The position numbers and the translations under genes are program-made. The notes beneath the pieces are model-generated. The model saw nothing but the letters and a program-made list of their open reading frames with translations, had not been told where the DNA came from and did not search any database. A DNA stretch of 64,000 nucleotides, taken from contig CM044309.1 of NCBI GenBank assembly GCA_024291935.2, forward strand, positions 97,737,628-97,801,627. The letters are read 5' to 3'. The first letter of the stretch is position 1; every line of letters starts with the position of its first letter. This document shows positions 46,590 through 58,803 of the stretch, piece by piece. The stretch is from Okapia johnstoni (taxonomy: Eukaryota; Chordata; Mammalia; Artiodactyla; Giraffidae).

Positions 46590-48180
46590 GGCCCATTATG
46601 AAGCAAAAGACACAATTTGAAGAGACAAAGAAAGCATCAGAATCAGAAATGGTAGAGATGCTGGAATTTTCAGGCCAGGAATAAGTATGATTAATATGCT
46701 AAGGACTCTACTGAATAAATAATATACAATAACAAATGGATCATGTAAACAGAAAGATGAAAGTGTTAAGAAAGGATTAAAGAGAAATATCAAAACAAAA
46801 ACACTGTAACAGAAATGAAGAATGTCTCTGGTGGACTCACTAGTAGGTGGGGCATGGCTGAGGAAAGAATCTCTGAATTTGAGGTTACCTCAACAGATCT
46901 TCAAAACTAAAAAGCAAAGTGAACAAAAACTAGAAAAAGGAAACAAAACAGAATATCTAAAGACTTTGGGAAAAAACCAAAAGTTGTATCATTCATGTAA
47001 TAAGAATATCAGAAGAAGAACCAGAGTAGGAACAGAAGAAATACTATGTGAAATAATATGACAGAATTTTCCTCAAATTAATTAATGTCAGACACCAAAT
47101 TACAGATTCAGTAAGCTAAGAGAAACCAAGCAGGATAAAACACCAAAATAAAACTACAAGAAAAAAATAAAAAGAACAAAGAGATAAAAATAAAAACAAA
47201 AAAACATATCTAGACATATCACTTTCCTACTACAGAAAATAAAGACAAATAATAAATTCTGAAAAAATTCTTAAGAAGCTAGAGGGGGGAAAATAACATA
47301 TCTACATAGGGATAACAAAAAAGATTACATCGATTTCTAAGAAGCCAGAAGCCATGCAAGCAAGAAGGTAGAGTGAAACATATAAAATATTGAGAGAAAG
47401 AAAAACACTAACCTAGAATTCTGAACACTGCAAAACTATTCTTCAAAAGTGAAGGAGAATTAAAGACTGCCAGTTCAGTTCAGTTCAGTCACTCAGTAGT
47501 GTCCGACTCTTTGTGAACCCATGGAATGCAGCAGGCCTCCCTGTCCATCATGAACTCCTGGAGTTTATTCAAACTCGTGTCCATCGAGTCAGTGATGCCA
47601 TCCAACCATCTCATCCTCTGTCATCCCCTTCTCCTCTGGCCTTTAATCTTTCCCAGCATCAGGGTCTTTTCAAATGAGTCAATTCTTCACATTAGGTAGC
47701 CAAAGTACTGGAGTTTCAGCTTCAGCATCAGTCCATCCAATGAATATTCAGGACTGATTTCCTTTAGGATAGACTGATTGGATTTCCTTGCTGTCCAAAG
47801 GACTCTCAAGAGTCTTCTCCAACACCACAGTTCAAAAGAATCAATTCTTCGGCACTCAGCTTTCTTTATGGTCCAACTCTCACATCCATACATGACTACT
47901 GGAAAAAACATAGCTTTGACTAGATGGACCTTTGTTGGCAAAGTAATGTCTCTGCTTTTTAATGTGCTGTCAAACAAAACAAAAATTTAAGGTATCTGTT
48001 GCCGGTAAACCTTCCTTGTATGAAACAATAAAAGGAGTTCTTTAGAAAAAAGATAAACAATATAGGTCAGACACTTGGAGCTGCATATATAAGGAAGTAA
48101 ATAGAAGAAGGAATAAATAAAGGTAAAATATATTTTAAATTCTTAATTGGTAAAATAGATAGGCTTGTCCAAAATATAAT
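46590..48180 (+). mobile_element. HAL1 (half-L1) fragment split by BovB
   Basis: Plus-strand ORF1-derived sequence: taatatgctaaggactctac, cactgtaacagaaatgaaga, ggcatggctgaggaaagaat, ttaatgtcagacaccaaatt and accaagcaggataaaacacc. After the BovB it continues acaaaacaaaaatttaaggt, ctgttgccggtaaaccttcc and gatataggtcag-type sequence. The 79-codon frame at 46822-47061 is a remnant of the ORF1 frame. Inactive. Confidence 0.82.
47472..47970 (-). mobile_element. BovB LINE 3' fragment within HAL1
   Basis: Minus-strand copy; the frame 47977-47687 encodes [18 protein letters not shown] and CESWTIKKAECRRIDSFELW. About 0.5 kb. The HAL1 reads on at both sides. Confidence 0.95.
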
Positions 48181-48448
48181 AATAGCTATGTGTATTTGAT
48201 TATGTATGATTATATATATATACTTCTTTACAAGTGAAATGAATAACAGAATGATAGTAATGACATAAGAGATGGGAGGGAGGAATTAGAATTATTTTAT
48301 TACTGTAAGGCAATCACACTACCAAGAGATGGCATAGAGTTTTTTCAAAGTAGATGTGGATTAGCTATAAATTTATCTTGCACATGCTTCTGCTTTAAGC
48401 TTGGATTCTGACCCTACTTCTCTCTTACTATTTAACTCTTATCATCTT
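48181..48448. other. unassigned sequence
   Basis: Nothing recognised. Confidence 0.4.
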
Positions 48449-50132
48449 CAGTTCAGTTCAGTCACTCAGTCGTGTCTGACTCTTTGCAACCCCATGAACT
48501 GCAGCACGCCAGGCCTCCCTGTCCATCACAAACTCCTGGAGTCCACCCAAACCCATGTCCATTGAGTTGGTGATGCCATCCAACCATCTCATCCTCTGTT
48601 GTCCCCTTCTCCTCCTGCCCTCAATCTTTCCCAGCATCAGAGTCTTTTCAAATGAGTCAGCTCTTTGCATCAGGTGGCCAAAGTATTGGATTTTCAGCTT
48701 CAACATCAGTCCTTCCAGTGAACACCCAGGACTGATCTCCTTTAGGATGGACTGGTTGGATCTTCTTGCAGTCCAAGGGACTCTCAAGAGTCCTCTCCAA
48801 CACCACAGTTCAAAAGCATCAATTCTTCAGCTATCTTTATACTCCAACTTTCACATCCATACATGACCACTGGAAAAAACATAGCCTTGACTAGACGGAC
48901 CTTTCTTGGCAAAGTAACGTCTCTGCTTTTTAATACACTAAGTTGGTCATAACTTTCCTTCCAAGAAGTAAGCGTCTTTTATTTCATGGATACAATCACA
49001 ATCTGCAGTGGTTTTGGAGCCCAGAAAAATAAAGTCAGCCACTGTTTCCTCTGTTTGCCCACCTATCTGCCATGAAGTGATGGGACCAGATGCCATGATC
49101 TTAGTTTTCTGAACGTTGAGCTTTAAGCCAACTTTTTCCCTCTCCTCTTTCACTTTCATCAAGAGGCTCTTTAGTTCTTCTTCACTTTCTGCCATAAGGG
49201 TGGTGTCATCTGCATATCTGAGGTTATTGATATTTCTCCCAGCAATCTTGATTCCAGCTTGTGCTTCCTCCAGCCCAGCGTTTCTCATGATGTACTCTGC
49301 ATAGAAGTTAAATAAGCAGGGTGACAATATACAGCCTTGACGTACTCCTTTTCCTATTTGGAACCAGTCTGTTGTTCCATGTCCAGTTCTAACTGTTGCT
49401 TCCTGACCTGCATACAGGTTTCTCAAGAAGCAGGTCAGGTGGTCTGATATTCCCATCTCTTTAAGAATTTTCCACAGTTTATTGTGATCCACACAGTCAA
49501 AGTGGATCAACAGTCAATAAAGCAGAGGTAGAAGTTTTTCTGGAATTCTCTTGCTTTTTTGATGATTCATCAGATGTTGGCAATTTGATCTCTGGTTCCT
49601 CTGCCTTTTCTAAAACCAGCTTGAACATCTGGAAGTTCATGGTTCACATATTGCTGAAGCCTGGCTTGGAAAATCTTAAGCATTACTTTACTTGCGTTTG
49701 AGATGAGTGCAATTGTGCAGTAGTTTGAGCATTCTTTGGCATTGCCTTTCTTTGGGATTGGAATGAAAACTGACCTTTTCCAGCCCTGTGGCCACTGCTG
49801 AGTTTTCCAGATTCGCTGGCATACTGAGTGCAGCACTTTCACAGCATCATCTTTCAGGATTTGAAATAGCTCAACTGGAATTCCATCACCTCCACTAGCT
49901 TTGTTCATAGTGATGCCTCCTAAGGCCCACTTGACTTCACATTCCAGAATGTCTGGCTCTAGGTGAGTGATCACACCATCATGATTATCTGGGTCATGAA
50001 GATCTTTTTTGTACAGTTCTTCTGTGTATTTTTGCCACCTCTTCTTAATATCTTCTGCTTCTGTTAGGTCCATACCATTTCTGTGTTTGTTGAGCACATC
50101 TTTGCACGAAATATTCCCTTGGTATCTATAAT
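48449..50132 (-). mobile_element. BovB LINE fragment (1.7 kb) with RT domain
   Basis: Best-preserved RT in the window. The minus-strand frame 50097-49570 (175 codons) encodes the pre-RT/fingers region: KRWQKYTEELYKKDLHDPDN, KASGGDGIPVELFQILKDDA, KRSVFIPIPKKGNAKECSNY and QAGFRKGRGTRDQIANI. The frame 49510-48947 (187 codons) continues with HNKLWKILKEMGISDHL, DWFQIGKGVRQGCILSP and YADD at 49216-49205. The two are separated by rearranged sequence at about 49495-49510, where the AKAF motif is lost. The C-terminal frame 48787-48458 lacks its upstream junction because of a small deletion near 48828. 5'-truncated and inactive. Confidence 0.96.
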
Positions 50133-51680
50133 CATTTTATGCACATCCAAATGCCAAACTGCCTTAAGAAACCAGATCTTTTTCTGAAGTTAACATTTAT
50201 CATCATTTCCCTGAATTCCTGAAAGCCACTTATAGGGCAGTGTTACAGACAATGAGCTACTTTTTCACAAAGCAAAGGGGTTTATTTGGTCCTAGCACCA
50301 TACGAGTAATTCAAGTAAAAGTAGATAGTGACCAAGAATTATAAATTATTTTAAAAATAAATAAAGGTATTATATGAAGCTGATGTTCATAATGGGTTGG
50401 ATTGAATATCTAGAATTTTAACACTTGAGAAAGTAAAAGGTTTCATGTAAAACACAGAACTAAGAGAAAATAATTTACATAGAGAAAACAAGTTTTTCTC
50501 TTAGTTTTGATATAAAGAGTAATATACTTTACCCAAGAAATTGATTCTGCTCAATTTGTGAATAAAAAGATAAAAATCACAAGAATAGCAAGTTTTACTC
50601 TTTTCCCAAATCTAAGAAACTTAAAAGTAACTGGTTCATTTCTTTGTCGCTCAGGTCCATGAGCGAGGATGTCAGAAACTTGGCTTTGGAAACACTCCCC
50701 TTGGATCCTCTACATCTGTCATTGTTCAGGGGCACAGACTGCACACAGGAATATGTGAGCAGTCTCAAAGGATGGATGTGGAGGTGGTGTACATTATTTC
50801 CACTCAACTTTCATTTTACTGAGCTAGAACTCAATCATATAGCCTTGGCTAACTCCAAAGTGACTGAAAATTAAGTGCACCCAAAATGAAAATGGGAAAC
50901 AGATATCCATGTGTGCTTGGACCAGTTGGACACAAATTGGCCTTGCAAATGGCACCATTTCTAAAAGTCTCTTACTAATGTGCAAACCACTATGCATAGC
51001 ATAAATCCAGGATGAAAAGTATGTACAAACTACTACCATGCTGCACGGTGAATGACAGACATGATCTCTGTCACACACAGGAGTCACTGTAAAGATCAGT
51101 GGGCAATTAAAAGAATGTGAGATATAATTTCAAATAGCATTGCAAATCTGAGGATTTTTATTTGGCTCTGAGGGTGATTAAGCATGTGTGTCTGTGTGTG
51201 TGTATTTTAATTACTAGTTTTCCATAATTCCATGATGAGTTAAATTGAAGAGTTTTAATGTATCTTTGAACACAACTTTGAAATCTGAGCTAAAATCCAC
51301 ACTTTTGTGTTCTTCAGAAGCCTTTTAACTGCTGGAACATTAATGTGTTCTACTGCTTGTCTGAGTGAAGGGGATTTGTGAAAGGGATGGATTCTGATCA
51401 GATCAACATCTACAAATGAGAGTGGTGTAGAGGTCATTAAAGGGGAGAATAAATCACATTGGAGTTTTGTTTTGATTTTTTTTTAAAGGATGTGGCTCCT
51501 GAGACAAGGAGTAAACTTGAACCTAGAGAAGTCAGTTTATATACTAGTTTATAGATTTATGAGCCCCATATACATAATTTCCCCTCCTTGGATTGAAGAA
51601 ATTGTCATTTTCAGTGTATTAGTATATTTCTTCTTCATCCCCAAACACTATATGATACTGTCACTTATTTACCCTCAGCT
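50133..51680. other. unassigned sequence
   Basis: The segment 50640-51090 is less AT-rich and has overlapping short ORFs on both strands (76 codons plus, 87 minus), but I recognise no family. A short TG-rich run lies at about 51186-51202. Confidence 0.4.
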
Positions 51681-51691
51681 CATCTGTAAAG

Positions 51692-51932
51692 ATGCTGAAG
51701 TGGCTACCTGATGTGAAGAGCCAATTCATTGGAAAAGACCCTGATGTTGGTCAGGAACAAAGATTAGGGACAGGAGGAGAAGGGGGCAAGAGAAGATGAG
51801 ATGGTTGGCTAGCACCACCAACTCAATGGACATGAGCGAGCAAACTCCAGGAGATAGTGAAGGATAGGGAAGCCTGGAGTGCTGCAATCCATGGGGTCAC
51901 AAAGAGTGGGACATGACTAAGTGACTAAACAA
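51692..51932 (+). mobile_element. BovB 3' end with 11-bp target duplication
   Basis: Plus-strand terminus: tggctacctgatgtgaagag, ttggaaaagaccctgatgtt, gctgcaatccatggggtcac, ggacatgactaagtgactaa. Flanked by perfect catctgtaaag at 51681-51691 and 51933-51943. The first bases (atgctgaag) appear joined to the next block with an internal deletion of about 17 bp relative to BovB. Confidence 0.94.
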
Positions 51933-51943
51933 CATCTGTAAAG

Positions 51944-52888
51944 GAGGGTAAAGCCCACACAGACTTGAGTATGATAGTGCAGGGCACAGAAATGTGGCAG
52001 TAAATGGAGATGATTCTTGATGCATCTCATGTGACAATGGTAAAGTCTCACCCAGTCCAAGCAGTGACTTCTGGTAAATGAACTTCAGTCCATAGGACTG
52101 GGAATCGCTGAGCAAGGCACACAATGCTGATTGAATATATTAAATTTAAACCTGAATTTTTACATAATAATAAAAGGAGACATCTGAAGGAGTGGTGGCT
52201 GAGATTGGGCTACTTGGGAATAGCACTGTAGTCCTCCAGATAAAAGAATCACTTAGGCTAGAGTTATCATATAACGGACAGAGGAAAACAAAACACGTTA
52301 TTAAGGGGAAAAATCTTTGATAATTTATATCCCTGAATAGGGAGAAAGAGTCAATAAATGACTTTCTGTATTTCAATGGATGATGTTCTCCTTCATTGTG
52401 ACTGAGTCCTTTGGATAAAGACCACATTTTGTATGTGTGCTGACAGGTACAGTTTTATTTTGGTTGAGGTCTTTCTGTCTCTTTCTCTTTTCTTTTTTTG
52501 GTGATTTCATTTATTGCTACAAAACAGGGGTCTGAAAATTGTGCAACTTGCTTTTGTAAATTTGTTATTACAGCCACTTATAAATCAGTTCAGTTTTCCT
52601 ATCCTCTGTTTTTACCAACAAACTTCCCTTAAGTATTCCAGCATATCATTTGTAATAATAATAAAGAAAATATTACTCAAGCCTGTTTTGAACAAATATA
52701 GACTCAAAAGTCTAATTAGAAAAGGCTGCTTTTCCCATTTTAAAAAGGAAATGACATAAAGTTCTTTTTAAGCAATAAGGCCCCTCAAAAACATAACTCA
52801 TTGACAAAAGAATGGTATGTACCTAATTTCTAAGAAAACTTCATTTAGCAACAATGTGAATAAACGCTGTGAAACCAGCAACATGAGT
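51944..52888. other. unassigned sequence
   Basis: Nothing recognised; a CT-rich run lies near 52475-52498. Confidence 0.4.
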
Positions 52889-52899
52889 AAGTTTATTGA

Positions 52900-53091
52900 A
52901 GTTGCTATTATTTAGTCACTGTCATGTCCGGGTCTTTTGTGACCCCAGGCCACCAGGCCCCTCTGTCCATGGGATTTCTCAAGCAAGTATATGGCAATGG
53001 GTTGCTATTTCTCATGGGGATCCTCCTGACCCAGGGTCAAACCTGCATCTGCTGCAAGGGGATTCTTTACCACTGAGTCACCAGGGAAGCC
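52900..53091 (-). mobile_element. Bov-tA SINE with 11-bp target duplication
   Basis: Minus-strand copy (tttagtcactgtcatgtccg to gtcaccagggaagcc), with a small deletion in the body near 52948. Flanked by perfect aagtttattga at 52889-52899 and 53092-53102. Confidence 0.96.
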
Positions 53092-53102
53092 AAGTTTATT
53101 GA

Positions 53103-53909
53103 CAAATTTGCACAGTTTTGTTTCAACATTTAGATAAAACTTTCACTTTCAATATTCATTCCCACTAATTTTTTATGCCCAGTATTTCAGTCAACCTTTG
53201 GTTCTGTTGGCTTGTATTCTATGAGTTGTAATTCATGCCTCTAAAGCATTCATTTTTATCTGGGGAGATCTCAACCACCAGAGAAAAGAAAACTTTCTAA
53301 TGGCTACCATTTGAAAGATAATTCATAATAGTGTATGCAGTATTAGCAATTCAGAAGGGGTTTTGAATTTAAAAAAATATATTAAAGGAAAGTGAATTGA
53401 AGCAAACAGGACATGTTGAGCAGTAAGTGTACCTGGGAGAGAAGAGCTGTCAACCTAAAGTGAAAAACACTAATAATTGAAGCAAAATAAGAATCAGCAG
53501 CGTCTCCATGGCATATTCCTGAGGCTGTACTTTTAAAACATGACTATAAGAAATTAATCATTCCTCTGCCTGTAGATACATAACCTACTAAGACTTACTG
53601 CTATATTAGTTGTTATGAACTTCTTTGGGGAAGGCCACTAAATACTGACACATACTCAGCTCCTTGGGAGGACAGTATGTGTTTTTGTGCATTTCCATAC
53701 AATATTCTAGCTCTTAAAATGTCCACAATTAAGTCTTTTTTTCTTTAGTACTGTGGTGTTTCTAGCTAACTAACCAGATCAGGAGTTCAAAAAAGAGAAA
53801 AAGTACTTTCTTACTTAACTGTCATGAGCCAGGATTAGAAATATAATCAAAGGTCTGGAGTCAAGTGAAGCTTATTGAAATCAATATTAACATAAAAATA
53901 CAAAAAGAT
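53103..53909. other. unassigned sequence
   Basis: Nothing recognised. Confidence 0.4.
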
Positions 53910-53910
53910 T

Positions 53911-54011
53911 GGCTTCCCTGGTGGCTCAGACGGTAAAGTGTCTGCCTGCAATGCAGGAGACCCAGGTTCGATCCCTGGGCTGGGAAGATCCCCTGGAGAA
54001 GGAAATGGCAA
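53911..54011 (+). mobile_element. Bov-tA head and linker only (3'-truncated)
   Basis: Well-conserved head (ggcttccctggtggctcaga, caggttcgatccctgggctg) and ggagaaggaaatggcaac, then abrupt loss of the body. Flanks caaaaagat (53901-53909) and ccaaaagat (54026-54034) may be a duplication. Confidence 0.9.
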
Positions 54012-54693
54012 CTATTATATGGTATCCAAAAGATGTAGGAGATGCACTGACAAACAGGCTAAAGTGAGAAAAATGTGTAAAAGCCAGGTGGGTGATTCAT
54101 TCTTCTGAATCCTGTTCCAAGGGTAAACTAGAGAGTGTATACTAACTGTTCCATGCGTCTGAACAAAGAGTTAGGTAAACAAAATACTTTGCAATTATTA
54201 GCAGTTAAACAAATTGTTATACACATAGCAAGATGCTTTTTCTGAGTTCTTATGAAGTCTCAGAGTAAGGCCAACACATCTTTAAGTCTTCTGTTCTTAG
54301 AACTCACAGCAACCTAAGAATAGGCACATCCATTTTGCCAACAGTGTAAAGTAGACCTTATGACCTTTACTTCTCCTTTCCCTTCTACGATGCTATTAGC
54401 AGGTTCTGTGCAACAGCCAAAGGCCCGTTAAAAGGCAGAAATGTGATTTTGATCTTTTTAGTTTCTCACTAAATTACAGAATCAGTTCTCTGGTTGTCAG
54501 CTGCTGACAATTTTATAACAGTTTACTTTTCAATACCTCTCTGAAAAACACCAATTTATGGTTTAAGGTGCTCATTTGTATCAAGACAGAGTCCTCAGTG
54601 GTTAGATGGGTCATTCCTGCAAATATTTGTTTTGCAAGTGACCTTCACGCTTGGAATTTTTTTTTATAATGAGAAAAACTGGACATGCTTTAA

Positions 54694-54699
<6 letters not shown>
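54012..54699. other. unassigned sequence
   Basis: Nothing secure; a faint antisense MIR-like pattern around 54290-54350. Confidence 0.35.

Positions 54700-54724
<25 letters not shown>
54700..54724. repeat. (AT)12 microsatellite
   Basis: Uninterrupted AT dinucleotides. Confidence 0.96.
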
Positions 54725-54867
54725 TATTTTTAATAGAGTCAGATACAGTTTCAAAGTATTCAACATCCTATCTTGAGAAAAAAAAAATATTCCTTAAGAA
54801 GTAACTTATCTAAGATCTCAAAAAACATAAAAGCTGTAAAGTTGAATATCTTGACTTAAAATCTTAT

Positions 54868-55245
54868 CAGTCAGTCAGTTCAGTTCAGTCACTCTATCGT
54901 GTCCGACTCTTTGTGACCCCATGAACCGCAGCATGCCAGGCCTCCCTGTCCATCATCAACTTCCGGAGTTTACTCAAACTCATGTCCATTGAGTCGGTGT
55001 TGCCATCCAACCATCTCATCCGCTGTCATCCCCTTCTCCTCCTGCCCTCAATCTTTTCCAGCATCAAGGTCTTTTCAAATGAGTCAGCTCTTCACATCAG
55101 GTGGCCAAAAGATTAGAGTTTCAGCTTTAACATCAGTCCCTCCAACAAACACCCAGGACTGATCTCCTTTAGGATGGAGTGGTTGGATCTCCTTGCAGTC
55201 CAAGGGATTCTCAAGAGTCTTCTCCAACACCACAGTTCAAAAGCA
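54868..55245 (-). mobile_element. BovB LINE 3' fragment with 11-bp target duplication
   Basis: Minus-strand terminus from tail (cagtcagtcagttcagttca) to ccaacaccacagttcaaaag. Perfect taaaatcttat at 54857-54867 and 55246-55256. Confidence 0.96.
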
Positions 55246-55256
55246 TAAAATCTTAT

Positions 55257-57344
55257 AGTTAATACAAATTCTCTCAAGAGACTAGCCTGGGATACAGTTT
55301 TTGAGAAGCAATAAACCCCTCTCTAATGATGAACTTTATCATTTTATTTTCTCTTTTGCTAAAAATACATACTCTATTTCCAACAAAATTGTTTGGACAT
55401 ATCATACATGTATGATATACAAATCATATATGATATATACATATACACACATTGACATCATTTCTTGATATTTAGAAATAAACTTTATATATATAGTTTG
55501 TATATATCTAAACTTTATATATTTTTAATTCTGTCACATGTAGTCCGTTATTCTCATAAAACTTTTTCTATAAAATACAGATTAATACAAATGAAATGTC
55601 AGAAATTTAAATTTGTGTTATCAATGATAGGATAGTATTCGTTAAAATTTAGCTTGATGTTAAATTACTGAGCTGACCCATGTAGAATATCCTATTCATA
55701 CAAGCAAATAGAGCATGCAATTATCTTTAAGCTCCACCAGTATTTACTTTTTATCTGTTAATACTCAGGCACTGCCAAATGGTCTCATTTTTAAAGGGCT
55801 ATTATTTGTTCCCTGCCGGGCATCCAAAAAAGTGGATGAGACAGAATTATTTAATATTTTTAAGAAATAGCATCATTAAAATGTGGTAAATGTTGTGCTG
55901 TGCACACAATCAAGGTACTTCAAGATAATTTAAAGGGATAATTATTTTGGTCATTGTTGTTCAGGAAAAATTTGGTGGTAAAAATAACAGTTGATCATTA
56001 TTAGAAAAGGCTGATGGGAATTAACAAGATGAAGACAGGGAAACGATTTTTTCAATCAAAGGAGTGTTGTGAATAAATCATGAATCTATCATGGCATGTG
56101 CTGGAAACTACTGTTTAAAGGATAGGCTATAAAGGAGCAGATGTTGAGTTTGAAGCAGCCTCAGGTCACTTCATTAAGGGCTTTTATGCCAGACAATAGA
56201 GATTAAACAATTCCTCTTAGTAGCTGTGGAGCAAATGAGGATTTTTTAAACAAAAGAGTGAATAACACATTCACATTTTATTTAAAAAGGATGAATGTTT
56301 TACTGCAACCTGGAAGATCATTTTAAAAATGACAACACTGGACAAAAGGAGACCATTTACAAATCGATTAGAAAAATTCAGATGATAGACAAATAGGGGG
56401 CTGAACTAAGTAGTCATATAGAGACAGATTATTGGAGTAGATTGAAGCCAGATTCAAAAACAAGATTCTACAAGACCTGGTAAAAAATCAAATGAGGGTG
56501 AATAAAAAAGAGAGGAATTTGGGCTGATTATTGGGTTTCTGATATTCATAACTAAATACTTGGTAGATGCCTAGGGCGATATGGAGGTCTGGGAGGAAAG
56601 AATAGGTGTAATAATTTTGTAGAAAAGTGGCTGAATTCAGATTTGAACAATTTGAATTTGAAGTGACCATGGGACACTGGGCATTTAAAAGCAAGTCTTA
56701 AGTTTTAGCTTGGAGCATATGTATTCAGCTGAGCGCTTGAGCTTCAAGAATTGAGATGTCTTTAAGCTAAAATAAATAAATTATATTGTCATTTTAAACT
56801 ATTCTGCATAATTATTTTTTAAAAGAAGTGCTTCTTTTACCTTTCTTCCCCCTTTTTTTTGTATTTTTCTGGTAAGTTGAAAATAATCACCACCTATACT
56901 AAATTTGACTAATAATGCTTTCCTTTAATACTTGCTCTTTCTTTCCCTTCCTTAATGCCAGCAAATATTTTATGGCTAAAATCAATAAAAATTAACTGAG
57001 TAGACAATCTGTGGGTTATTACAGGTATCTCTCTTTTCTATCATGTTTTGAAAATTTATTCTAGTAAGTCAAACTTTACAGTAAATTGAATAAAGTTTTC
57101 CATAAACTCACTGGATTATTACATTCAAAAAATCAGATGTAACATGGTTTTATTAAGTATACTAACTGTAAGTTTTCTTAAAGGAGTAACTTAAAATTAT
57201 GATATGCTACAGCAGTCTCTAAAAATGATCAGTCATTGTTAACAAATATATTTTAACCTTACATTCCATCTATTTCAATTATTAGTCACTGATTGATGAA
57301 CTTAGAGAATTAAAAGAGTGAGTTGTTATTAGATAGGCAATATA
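55257..57344. other. 2.1 kb AT-rich sequence, unassigned
   Basis: Contains a 20-bp perfect palindrome at 55399-55418 within TA-rich DNA (55390-55510). No gene or repeat family recognised in the rest. Confidence 0.4.
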
Positions 57345-57470
57345 AACATGTATAAAGAACACAGCCTTTAGCTGGACTACTGGATTCAAATCCCCAAATC
57401 TGCTATTCACTGACTTTGTGAGTTTAGATAATTTACTTAACTCATTGTCTTATTTTTCTCTGCTGCCTCA
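57345..57470 (+). mobile_element. MIR SINE
   Basis: Good core match: cacagcctttagctggacta, ctggattcaaatccccaaat, ctgctattcactgactttgt, gataatttacttaactcatt. Confidence 0.82.
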
Positions 57471-58186
57471 CCTTGGCACATAGTATTCAGAATGTAAAGA
57501 TGTCATAAACATCTAAAAGTGCTTCCAATCTGATATACAGATTGTAAGCATCTACACAGTTATTTACAACTAACAAACTACAAAAAAATGCCTTACAAAT
57601 TCAAGAAAGATGATTAAATACGTAGAAAAATAGGGGTTCAAAATTGTGTCATGCTTTTTGCCTAATGACTTAGGCATAATAGACACAGTGATGGATAATG
57701 GATATCAAAACAGATTTAACTTTGTTTTTAGCAGTGGCATCTAAATATTGTCATTTATGGGACATATTAATCACTATTTCCTCATTTGTACTTAGTAATT
57801 TAATAATATTTATATAAATATTCATATCAATTTATTTATACTTATATAACTATTATGAAACATTTTACTCATGATAAAGCTTATATATTCTCTCCTTTAA
57901 TTACCTAGTAGAATGATTTACTATATTGCTGAATATACAGCTGAACAAAGAGGTATATATAAGGGTTCTAAATTATTTTCTCGAGATTGTACTCTCTTAA
58001 ATGGCGTATCTGAAGGTCAATCTTGCTTTCTGAATCCATATTCTGAGTTCTTCCTATTACCCTATATATTGAATGTCTGTCCCAAACAAGATCTTCATAA
58101 GACACTGTCTACAAACTATAATTTTACAAACTGTAAAATACTGTAACACAAGTGGTATAGTTTTAAGTATGCCTTTAGGGATGGAT
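57471..58186. other. unassigned AT-rich sequence
   Basis: A 77-codon frame at 57913-58146 has no recognisable features. Confidence 0.4.
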
Positions 58187-58193
58187 AGTATTT

Positions 58194-58456
58194 GGCGACC
58201 CACTCCAGTACTCTTGCCTGGAAAATCCCATGGATGGAGGAGCCTGGTAGGCTGCAGTCCATGGGGTCGTGAAGAGTCAGACACGACTGAGCGAGTTCAC
58301 TTTCACTTTTCACTCTCATGCATTGGTGAAGGCAATGGCAACCCACTCCAGTGTTCTTGCCTGGAGAATCTCAGGGACAGGGGAGCCTGGTGGGCTGCCG
58401 TCTACGGGGCCGCACAGAGTCGGACACGACTGAAGCGACTTAGCAGCAGCAGCAGC
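58194..58456 (+). mobile_element. BOV-A2 SINE (first of a pair)
   Basis: 5'-shortened plus-strand dimer with cactttcacttttcactctc linker and (CAG)n end. Short duplication agtattt at 58187-58193 and 58457-58463. Confidence 0.95.
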
Positions 58457-58511
58457 AGTATTTTTAAAAACAGAGCAAGTAGATAAATTACTCTGATATA
58501 GCAAACAATTT

Positions 58512-58791
58512 GGAGAAGGCAATGGCAGCCCACTCCAGTACTCTTGCCTGGAAAAATCCCATGGACGGAGGAGCCTGGTAGGCTACAGTCCATGGGGTTG
58601 CTAAGAGTTGGATGACTGAGCGACTTCACTTCCACTTTTCCCTTTCATGCACTAGAGAAGGAAATGGCAACCCACTCCAGTATTCTTGCCTGGAGAATCC
58701 CAGGGACGGCGGAGCCTGGTGGGCTGCCGTCTATGGGGTCACACAGAGTCAGACACGACTGAAGCGACTTAGCAGCAGTAGCAGCAGCAGC
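58512..58791 (+). mobile_element. BOV-A2 SINE (second of a pair), 12-bp target duplication
   Basis: Complete plus-strand dimer, linker cacttccacttttccctttc, (CAG)n end. Perfect agcaaacaattt at 58500-58511 and 58792-58803. Confidence 0.97.
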
Positions 58792-58803
58792 AGCAAACAA
58801 TTT

